Assembly: GCA_003991915.1 (NCBI GenBank)
Contig: RQTK01000091.1
Span: forward strand, 589,082 to 653,081
Direction: 5' to 3'
Length of the DNA stretch: 64,000 nucleotides
Source of the DNA: Elysia chlorotica
Lineage: Eukaryota > Mollusca > Gastropoda > Plakobranchidae
The position numbers and the translations under genes were made by a program. The notes below the pieces were generated by a model. The model made no database searches. It was not told the DNA's origin and saw only the letters and a program-made list of their open reading frames with translations. Below are positions 1 to 9,312 of the stretch, one piece after another (within the stretch, counting starts at the first letter, position 1; each line of letters opens with the position of its first letter).

Positions 1-344
1 CTCTCTCTCTCTCTCTCTCTCAACCTACTGCATATACTACCTATATTGATTGGACTGTGTTATCATTATTGTGATATTATATAACTTTAATTTTATTCAA
101 ATAATCTTGGCTACATAAAAGGAAAAAACCTAAGAATTGTGCATATGGCTCAAATAAAAAAGCTACACACATATTAATAAAAGTGCATAATTTAAGCATA
201 ATTATCAAGTTACATTCATAATTGTACAAAGTTTTGAAAAATTATGTTACACAGATGTTCCACCCTGACAACTTATTTCAATGGCTGCATGTATAATTAG
301 ACATCTGGTAAGATGACATTACTATCTATAGGTGTATTTGTAAC

Positions 345-865
345 AAAGTCTATTTATCAAGAAAGAGAATAGTTTGGAAGCAGCTGGTGTATTATATCTC
401 ATCAGACATCTATAGTTTTGAAAGTAACAAAGCCTTTTTCTATATTTTACCTTTTCCCTAAAAATCAGGAGAATACAAACCTTTGTCGAGAACATTAAAT
501 ATAAAATAGAGCAATGTGTACATATCCAACCTTTCGTTGTTTCACTTTTTTTATTTGTCACCCTTTTCCCCTATAAATCAGGAAAATAGTTTGGAAACAG
601 CTCCAATATTTATCTCATTAGACATCAATAGGTCTGATTGTTACAAAAGTAATTTCTATTATTCTAGTAATTACTTTTCTTTCCAATTTACCAGGAGAAA
701 AGTTTGGAAACAACTCTTGAATTAATCTTATATGTAACAAATTATTTTGCTACTACTTACCCTTCTTTCCTATAAATCATGAATATAGTTTGGAAACAGC
801 TCTTGTACTTTTATCTCATTAGACATCTATAGGTTAGATTGTAACAAAGTTTTTTTATTACTTAC
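345..865 (-). repeat. Decayed tandem copies of the carrier exon-6 end and splice donor
   Basis: Five diverged units of roughly 70-120 bp follow the exon ending at 866. They recur near 345-435, 445-500, 550-670, 673-745 and 745-848. Several share a core read on the plus strand as cttaccctt, then ctataaatcagg, then atagtttggaaacagctc, then tctcattagacatctatagg. The core matches the true exon end and donor at 861-915 (cttacccttcttccctatat, then atcagggatattgtttggaa). They are intronic decoys rather than coding exons: stops break the frames. Confidence 0.7.
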
Positions 866-3800
866 CCTTCTTCCCTATATATCAGGGATATTGTTTGGAA
901 GCATGTCTTGTATTTAATCTGGCCAGCAACAGGCTGTGGTCCCTGGATTCTACTCTTGGCCACGTCAAATGGAATGTTGGTGCAGGAAGACAAAGTACCC
1001 GCCACTAAACCAATCGCAAATCGGCGCAAGAAATCCGCAGTAGCATCCTGAAACAAAGTCCATTAAATAACTAAGTAACTTTAGAAGTGAAAGAGCTTTA
1101 CAATAAAATATACCTTTGCTAAGATCAGTTCCCTTTACAAATGTAAAAGATAAGTTTTAAAAAGGCAAGGTTTCTATGGCCTGATGTTCGTGATAAAAGA
1201 CAGAAATATTTCTGGGGAGATCAAAACTTGCATGATAAAAAGTATCAGCTTTCTCAAATGCATCCAAAAGAAATAATGCAAACAATATGTCCACCTATTC
1301 TTTTTTTTAAAGTTTAGTTTCCCAGTTTGTACAAAAGTATTCTTAACATGAACTTAAAACGTTGTTTTTGTAAATGAAGAAACTATAGTAAGTCTAAACT
1401 ATACACTTTTTTCAAAACGTCTCGTAGTTTAAGTTCTGAATGAAATATGAGACCATCAATACTTTTGACATTATGATAGATGCCAAAGTAGAACATATTA
1501 AAAACACCATGTCGCCCCAATGTTGCTGTGAGTCCCTTGTTCAGTCCTTTGAAACCCAAACCATCTTTTGCAATGATCTCTCTGGCAGTGCGAATTGTGC
1601 TTGATTGCTGAAAACAAATTTTGCGATATGAACTTCAAAGTTAAGATTCTTCCACAATACAGCACTAAAGAAAGAAACAAAACAAAATTAATTCCAGTAA
1701 CTTTTAATGATAGCCTTATATGTAAACAGTGTCATATTAGGGACATTTCATGAAGGTATTCAATTTTCTCTTGTCAAAGCTTAGTTATTTCATTTTTCAT
1801 TAAGATCAATGTATAGATATAAGAAATATCACCTCTTTGAATGATGTTCTCTCAGCTTGTAATTTCACTTTGACAACTTCAAAAGGGTTGATGACAATCG
1901 CCTCAGTCAAACCTGCTCCTAGACCGGCAAGAGACAGAGCCTGACAAAAAGATTATAATTTTATAAACAAAAACTATAATTCTAGCACAAAAATATAACA
2001 AATGTTAAGTAATGTGAAGAACTTGGGAGATTTTTAACAAAACAAACAAATAAATAGAACTTTTGTGCAATCTTTGCATTTATATAAAGGCAGTGAGTAT
2101 TTATAAAAATCCTTTCTTTTTAACAAAAACGAATTTAGAACTTGTATTAATTTCATTATATATAAATCTGATTTTCAATGTCAATATTTGTTAAATAGAG
2201 CAAAATCTGAGTATTTAACCTTACCAGAGGGAGCGGCAGAACATCTCCATATGAAAACAGGCTTTTGTATTGCTCAAATGTAAAGAATTTAGTGGCCCTC
2301 TTTGGAGTCTCAGCCAAAATAGGTGGAAGAATTCCTTTATAAAATGACATAGCCCTGTAAAAAAAGATAAATAGAAATTCATCCAATACCAATACAAATA
2401 GTAAAAACAAAAACAAAAAAACTATTTGAAATTCTGTGTAGTATGAACAAGGATTCGCTACAAAACTTTCCAATAACTTTTCACCCTTCCAATATTCAAG
2501 AAATAACAAAGTAGTGTTTATAAGAAATCCAAAAAAATCCCAAGAAGAAAACTTTCTGTTTGTGTTGTTGATTTTTTTTAATTTATGAAGAAATAGTTTC
2601 AAAGATATAAATGGATAGTCCACATGCCACTAAAATGATTTAATTGTTACATTGTCTCACTGACAGCAAGGCATTTCAAACTTTTTCAGACTAAAGTTTT
2701 GTTTTTATAATACCATAACAAAAGTTCTTAATCCTTTTTTTAAATAGTGACATCTTTTATTTATCGCATTCTACGTAATACTTCTAAGATCCTTATCCAA
2801 TGCAACAAATTCATACCACTTTTAAAGATGGAAAGTAATCTATGTACATTTCACTAATTAACAATTGCAATGTATGATGTATATATGAAATTCAAGTATA
2901 GGTATCCACGGAAAGAGCATGCAGCATAAGCTCAAGGTCTAGTAAAAGCTCAGATCAATGAGTATGAGAGAAAGTCTTAACAGCTCAGGCTTCCAAGGAA
3001 ACACTATACATATTGGCTCATTGGCAATGGTACTTAATTATTTTCTAAACTTCAAGCTCATTCAGTGCAAGTGGTTGAAGTATTTCTAATTCTATTACTT
3101 TTATAAGACAAAAACAAACAGAGAATCATATAAACACAATACTCTAATCGTAATAGGTCTATTTTTCAATTTATATATAATAAATTAGAGTTGTTACCCT
3201 TCTTGTCTGTACATTTTGCGAAAACAATCTGCTAAAGAAGTATATCTGTTTGGATCCTCAGGCCCTCTTTGAATTTGAAATCTTGTCTTGTGGTTCAGGT
3301 CACCTACGTATTAACTTTCCTCAACAAAGCCTTTAAAGAAAAGTACATATAACAATTCTGTTTAAAAAATAAAAAATTACAATCATACCTCTTTACATTC
3401 AAACAATGCTTGCACATTACAAAAATCAATGTGCTACAAAGCCATCTAATGAAACTCTGTAAACCTCTTCCAATTTTTCATGCTTTCATAAATTATTCAA
3501 GATGGATAACTGAAATTTATAACAAGGCCTTAAAAGAAAAGATACACAATCCATGTAAGAAGCTAAAATAATGTCCCCTTCAATTGAAAGAAAACACACA
3601 AAAAAGGTTTAAGTCTGATATTGATGTTATTTAACACGCTACAATATAATCAAATCAATCTGACCTTTAAAAAAAAGGTGAATATGAAATTTGTCTTTTA
3701 TGATTTTTTATTTCCTCCCCAAGCAACCCTATTTTGTCTTTGGTTTCAATCTAGGGCAAACAGATCTACCTGTATGTGTAAAGGTTTTATCATAGATCAG

Positions 3801-4835
3801 GGGCTCCCCAGTTCAAAATCCATGATTGATTTAAATTCATTTGTCCTATTTCCTCTGCCATTGGTTGGGTCTATGTAATGTGACCGGCTGAGACAGGAGT
3901 CCTGGTATTCATGAACTGTATTTGTGAGGCAGCACATAAAATGTCACCCACTAGCCTTGGAACAACGTCTATGATATAACCTTGCTACTGACGTTGGACG
4001 TTAATAAACCAGCTCACTTTCTCACTCAATCATCATATTTGTTTCCCTTTTTGTCTCATGGTCTCAACAGTAATCATTATATATCTTTCTTTCCTAATTT
4101 AGTACTACATATACTTAAACACTTTTTGACTCTGCAAGTCTTTACCAAATAATCATGAAACATCCTTGACCACTTATCTCTCAAATTCCCTTAAATTTTC
4201 AGTAGATTGTGGAATCTTTTTTTAGTTACCTATGATAAGAACTAACAAAAAAATTTTTTTTTCCTGGTAACAGGATACAACACCTATACAAATGTAGCTA
4301 AAATGTAAAAGTTTGCATGTTTGGTATAAAAATATCATGAGGTGAGAGAACACACTGATGTATTAGGTGTAATGGTGGAAAAGCATGTGGGTTGAGGAGT
4401 TACAAAACTTAAAAAGAAAGCTCAGTTATTGTCACTTATTTCAAAAGATTACTTTTTTCCCCATTACATCTTATTTAATAAGAAAAGAATATTTGTTCTG
4501 TTAAGGATAATTAACTTTAATAAATATGTGTGGATAATTTGTTCTCCCAAAAGAATACTTTGCATATAGAATATTTTTTCTGTTAAGGATAATTAACTTT
4601 AATAATGTGTGGCTAATGTCCTCCCTAAAGAATACTTTGCAATTTATATGTAAAAGATCGTGTCAGTTTCAGATAGATATTCCATGGATCAGTCACGGAT
4701 GAACAAAGTCAAGGAAGTACATTTACCTGCACATCCCCCAGCGGCAAACTGCATTGCTGCTATAGTTGCAAGGCCATGGGTCTTAGGCAAAACTGGAACT
4801 GGTGGAGTTATCACTAATTGTTGGGATTTATCCAT
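866..4835 (-). CDS. SLC25A21: Mitochondrial 2-oxodicarboxylate carrier, SLC25A21-like (partial; 3' end off window)
   Basis: Inner-membrane carrier that, in known homologues, exchanges 2-oxoadipate and 2-oxoglutarate in lysine/tryptophan breakdown. Visible exons, in transcript order: 4835-4727 (start MDKSQQLV), 3303-3198 (KTRFQIQR), 2354-2225 (YKGILPPILAETPKRA, KFFTFEQYKSL), 1940-1833 (GLTEAIVINPFEVVKVKLQA), 1607-about 1463 (GLNKGLTATLGRHGVFNM) and 1047-866 (NIPFDVAKSRIQGPQPV, ending YREEG at a GTAAGT donor). PFEVVK and PFDVAK are the PX[DE]XX[KR] signatures of carrier repeats 2 and 3. Joins 1-2, 2-3, 3-4 and 4-5 are in phase. The 5-6 join is not: exon 5 ends in phase 1 and exon 6 starts in phase 0, so a small exon or another donor is missing. 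The repeat-1 signature MHPLDVVK was not found. The final exon (LYKGLLPK... in homologues) lies left of base 1. Family assignment is confident; the exact model is not. Confidence 0.88.
3835..4020 (+). repeat. SINE copy (family A), body and tail
   Basis: Contains the body blocks 'ggttgggtc', 'aatgtgaccggctgagacag', 'ggcagcacataaaatgtcac' and the tail 'ctgacgttggacgttaata', shared with copies near 23.6, 30.0, 36.5, 48.4 and 55.4 kb. It lies in intron 1 of the carrier gene. The tRNA-like head is lost or degraded. Confidence 0.75.
4487..4645. repeat. Two-copy tandem repeat, about 81-bp unit
   Basis: The block 'ctgttaaggataattaactt' recurs twice about 81 bp apart, each followed by 'taataa..tgtgtgg', a ttctcc/tcctcc segment and 'aagaatactttgca'. 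The copies differ by small deletions. Confidence 0.8.
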
Positions 4836-5190
4836 CGTGAGCTTTGATGCTTTGCGATATTTGATCTGCTATCTGTGGATTTGAAACAATGACTAAAAAG
4901 TTTTATAGCTGGAAGTATTTCACTTGTATTGTTGCTGCTGTTGTTTTTTAATGTAATCTAAATTTACAAAAGTATACAGGAACACAAAATCCCCATATTT
5001 TTTTTAATCTCAAATATAGAATATTCTGCTTTCAATATCTTGTTCAAAATCGATTGGGCCCTTTAAATTCAAAATATTTTTTTTCAATTTAACTACCAGA
5101 GGAGATATCAGCAGCAGATAGACAAAGCTCCAATCAGCACCAATTTTGACTTTTTGAATAAATATGGAGTCATCACGACAATTAACAATG

Positions 5191-5192
<2 letters not shown>

Positions 5193-5229
<37 letters not shown>
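5193..5229. repeat. (CT)n microsatellite
   Basis: Uninterrupted CT dinucleotides, about 18 units. Confidence 0.97.
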
Positions 5230-5231
<2 letters not shown>

Positions 5232-5610
5232 GTCTGCCTCTGTCTTTCTATCTGTCTATCCCCCTCTCCCTTTCCCTGTCTCTTTCTCTCAGACTGCCTG
5301 TCTAGATCTTTAATCCATTCTCCCTTTTGACAAGCTCTGTTCAGCAGTGGAGGAGAATACCTTGGCAAATGATGAGTACTGTACTGTTTCATATACTGCC
5401 TAATAAATTAAAGAAGCCACTCATACCCCAGTATATATATTGTAAAGAGCAGTAAACAGATAAGATAAAATATAACTTTATTTGTCCCGTAAAGGCACAT
5501 TTGATTGTCCTTATATCATGCAGCAAAACAAAAAAGTATAGACAGTTATAACATTCATGAGTAATTATACACATCAATAGGCTACCCATGACAGCACAAC
5601 AACAACAACC

Positions 5611-5620
5611 ATAATAATAA

Positions 5621-5679
<59 letters not shown>

Positions 5680-5680
5680 G
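5611..5680. repeat. (AAT)n microsatellite
   Basis: ATA/AAT triplets, about 23 units with one interruption near 5630. Confidence 0.95.
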
Positions 5681-6467
5681 TAATTTATAAGTCTTTCAAA
5701 CAGATACTACAATAAAACATAAAGTCTTGTTGTTTTTTTTTCATTCAAACGTTTAATCTGTTTTGAGGATCAAGTCTTATAAAGCAATCTTGTCATTTCA
5801 AATTTCCTGGCACAGAGCCACCCACCACCCCCACTCCCCTAAAAAAGTTCTTTTTAGATAGATCTATATATCTAATTGGGCTACTTACCAAGACCTGAAA
5901 GCACTTCAAAACAGACCAAGGTTGGATGTAGAATACTGCGCTTTGGTCCAATCTGGTTTTGGATCTAGTTAATGAGGACCAAATTCATTAGATCTAAGTC
6001 CATAAATGAGCAATATGTTTATTTGAAGATCTCCAAGCCCGATCTTGGTGGAAAAGTCAGCAGCACTGAAAGTTTTTCAACGGCTTCAATAAATTCATGA
6101 ACGTGGCATTGTGGGTGAAAGGTCAATATTTTTTGCTTCAATAAATTACGACTCCTCGTGAATGTATATATAATCAAATCTAGATCTAGGATCCTATTAT
6201 TTATTAATGCTGTTACACGGTTTCGGCAACTGTCAAAAACAAACAAAAAAGGATAATAAAATCATTAGATCTATACTAGAGATCCATACCCAGACGAAAA
6301 CCCGACAGCTGAGAAGCATGTATTTTGAAACCACTTTTCGATCGAAAGAAATCTACGTTCAGGGCCCAATCTTCTTTCAATGGACTAGAATTTGAAAAAA
6401 TAATGCAAAAATAACTTTAGGTTTTTAAAATCAAATCGTTATTGTGGCTAAAAACACGTTTAAAGTG

Positions 6468-6620
6468 TCGACGTGTAGAGGGCCTCCTACACGTTACACG
6501 CAGGCCAAATTTACCGGTAGCGTGTAGAGCTGACGGGTAGGGAGAAACTAGGTCAGGGGAATCCCAAGCGAATGACGTCACTGGAGCTCTACCCGCTACA
6601 AGTAAGCTACACGTCGTCTC
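6468..6620. promoter_or_regulatory. CpG-rich hairpin block with CRE-like TGACGTCA; candidate bidirectional promoter
   Basis: In an AT-rich neighbourhood this ~150-bp stretch is rich in CG dinucleotides. It has a near-palindrome at 6471-6493 (acgtgtag ... cctacacgt) and a second pair of 15-bp arms, 6517-6531 (gtagcgtgtagagct) with 6585-6599 (agctctacccgctac), with one mismatch. The perfect CRE palindrome TGACGTCA sits at 6573-6580, inside the second hairpin loop. Promoter function is inferred only from composition and the position between divergent genes. Confidence 0.4.
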
Positions 6621-7182
6621 TGCTATAGGTGTCTATTGTTTTAATACTTTTGCTGAATAAGAATGGACTGCAACACTTTCATGAGAAATAAATTACGACT
6701 CCTCGTGAATGTATGATCCGTGAAACAATAAAACAAGAGGCAAACATTGATCAAATTTGGGCCAATTTATAACACCAGGTGCAGGGCAACAGCAACTTCG
6801 ATCAGGAATAATGGGAGGGGCTAAATAAAAAACGAAAGTAAAACAAGGAATTGTTATCGTTGAAGTGTGTTGGACAATGTGACTTCATGTGCAACTTGCA
6901 TTAAAACAAAACCACACAAAAGGTGGGGGGAAATCTAGACATATAATTTATATATCTAAGAGGTCCTGATTTGTGCCTATTTCTTCTCGTTTTGGTACAG
7001 AAATGGGTTTACATGAAACACTGAGCATTGAAACCGGTTTGGCCCTGTAACGAAATCAACCGAACAAGGGATATCACTACGATCACCCAGAGACCAAGGA
7101 CTTTCTGAGTAGTACCAAAGATGTAGACAGTTATCTTTGGTAGTACCGATGCTGAGTGCTAGTACGAAGCATTGAATTAGAG

Positions 7183-7273
7183 ATTGGACTCTATAGATAG
7201 ACTGACGCCACAAATGTGAATACATAAGATTGGACTCTATAGATAGGCTGACTCCACAAATGTGAATACATTT
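7183..7273. repeat. 46-bp tandem repeat, two copies
   Basis: The unit starts 'attggactctatagatag' and runs through 'caaatgtgaatacat'. It is repeated at 7183-7228 and 7229-7273 with few substitutions. Confidence 0.9.
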
Positions 7274-7369
7274 ATATCTAGATCTATGTCATAATTTCAT
7301 TTAATTTCGTTTTGGATCGAGTTTATCGTAAGCTCTTTCAAGGCGGTCTAAAATTTTTAATCTAGAGTC

Positions 7370-7710
7370 GACATAGATCTAGATCTAGATCTAGATCTAG
7401 ATCTACAAAGGTAAGTCATCGGATCTTATAAATATAATATCGAATCAAGTCAAAGTACCATACACAGTCATGTACATCTAGGATCTAGATCTAGAACTAT
7501 AGAATCTATTACTTTTATTGGAGATAATGTTAGATTCAGAGTTAGAATTCTGATCAAGGTTAGTGTTTAGATCTAAAAAATCTACTTAAAGGCCTTCCTT
7601 CCCTTTTAGCACCCAAATAATAGGCTAGAAAACAGACCTTGTCAGTCATAGAGACAACCCATCAGATCTAGATCTAGAGTCTACATGTAGATCTAGAATC
7701 TAGATCTAGG
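7370..7710. repeat. (CTAGAT)n / AGATCTAG-rich tract
   Basis: Self-complementary hexamer repeats 'gatctagatctagatcta' at 7376-7405, with further clusters near 7470-7495 and 7660-7710. The same motif dominates 45.6-46.5 kb. It looks like a genome-wide simple repeat. Confidence 0.85.
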
Positions 7711-7839
7711 TCTATAGAGCAGCCTAAAAAAGAGCAAAGCTCTCTCCCAGATCTAAAATCGATTTCAATTTTTCGCATAGATCTAGGTCCCATCAATTAC
7801 AACAAGGTCGTCTGCCAATAGATCCCAGTGGAAGTACAT

Positions 7840-8488
7840 GATGTAGTAGAAATGTTGACAGCTTTGGACACATTTGGACTGCAGTGGTCAAAGCTACGAT
7901 AAACCTAACAACATGGCTGGACGCCTAAGTGGTGTACAAGCCCATATCAAAGAGATCTGAATCCCAAGGCTTCATTTGGTATTGTTGGGGATTGTTTTTA
8001 AAAACTATATTGGCCCTACGCTCAAATCATTGCTAGGAATTAGATGGTCTGCTACTGCTAGACATGTTGCAACAGTAGCATCAAAATCCAACAAAATGAT
8101 TATATCATTACTACTTGACATCCCTCCTGACATGAAAGAATTTCCCCAAACGCGTGGTAAGGCGTCATACTTGCACATAAAGCTGGAAATTTTTGAATTT
8201 GCTGTGTTGTGTATGTTATGGGAACAGGTTCCGGCACGCTTTAACACTGTCAGCAAAACACTTCAAAAACCCAACACTCAACCTGAGAGTTGTACACAGG
8301 TTGAACGATTCTCTAACTGCTTTTTTAACAGAACTCTGCGATTGTTTCAAGTGAATTGGACAATCAACGAGAAACTAAGCTGCCTAGCTCTCTTGACGAC
8401 TGAATCTGAAACAACTAAAAACTTTGAGTACATTATCGAGGCATTGGTCCTCAGGAGTATCAATGGATTGGAAAACGCATGGGGCTGA
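7840..8488 (+). pseudogene. Relic of a hAT/ZMYM1-like (DUF4371-type) transposase
   Basis: Broken frames carry landmarks of this family. At about 7897-7960: SYDKPNNMAGRLSGVQAHIK, which resembles the 'SYDNASNMSG...GVQAHIK' segment. At 8008-8070: GPTLKSLLGIRWSATARHVA, the 'TRWSAR' segment. At 8225-8285: ERFNxxSxxLQ-like VPARFNTVSKTLQKPN. At 8365-8480: INEKLSCLALLTTESE, the C-terminal 'LxxLALLxIE' segment. A stop before 7976 and frame changes make it non-functional. The long open frame 7976-8488 probably survives by chance. No terminal inverted repeats or target duplication were identified. Family matches are from memory. Confidence 0.72.
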
Positions 8489-8622
8489 CCAATGTCCAGT
8501 GCCATCAAAAATTTTTATCATAGTCAATCTGTCAAAGCTCAATTATGTTAGCCTGAGAAAGACTTTTATTTAGTTTCAAGCAACTCAAACAATGCAATTT
8601 TTTTACATTTGTCGACACTTAA

Positions 8623-8624
<2 letters not shown>

Positions 8625-8694
<70 letters not shown>
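8625..8694. repeat. (CT)35 microsatellite
   Basis: Seventy bases of uninterrupted CT dinucleotide. Confidence 0.98.
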
Positions 8695-8698
<4 letters not shown>

Positions 8699-9312
8699 GG
8701 ACCAGTTATTGATTCAACCGATTTTCATATATATGACTCTGTTCAGCAGATGACAAAATGTCACAGAAATTCACATGTATGCATGTCAACTTATTTTGAT
8801 GTCATTGTTCCCTCTTCCTTTAATCCCTCTCAACCTTTCTTACTAAAAAATAAACACTTTTAATTTTCAGTTTGAAAAGCATTTACCAACAGCTTAAATG
8901 CTTGTTAGTTGTTGGGTGGTTGTTTTTTTTTGTTTTTTTTTTTGGGGGGGGGGGTGTTAAGTTTACAATAATTAGGATTTTATAAGTTAAGTGTCTTTAT
9001 ATAAATTATAAATTGAAATGCAAGTTGATTCAAATCCTATCTAGTGCAGTATAGTGTTTATAAGATTGTTATAAATCTGCCAATTCCAGAAGAATTGGTT
9101 AAGAAGTGCTTAAATTATCAAATGAAGTTGTGTCAAAAGTTCAGAGAACTCTGCATACTGGTTTTAATGGAGTTGTAGTCTCCAAACCCTTTCTTTCCAT
9201 TCAAATAAGTTTAGTTGTAACGTTGTTATCAGATATGCATCACACAAAATAATTTACTTTAAAAAATTAAATGATTAATCAATACCATTTTTTCTTTTTC
9301 AGACAGAAAAGT

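Larger units (their letters stand above)
4836..9312. other. Divergent spacer between SLC25A21-like and MRPS12 genes
   Basis: The two start codons face away from each other across about 4.5 kb. The spacer must hold both promoters and any non-coding first exons. It contains a (CT)n tract, an (AAT)n tract, a CpG-rich hairpin block with a CRE-like palindrome (6468-6620), (CTAGAT)n tracts and a dead hAT-like transposase. A 28-bp motif (aaattacgactcctcgtgaa core) occurs at about 6139 and again at about 6686. No intact gene was seen. Confidence 0.7.

Noticed and set aside
7976-8488. Intact 170-codon protein gene
   Set aside because: Contains scattered hAT/ZMYM-like segments with upstream stops and missing middle parts; a relic.
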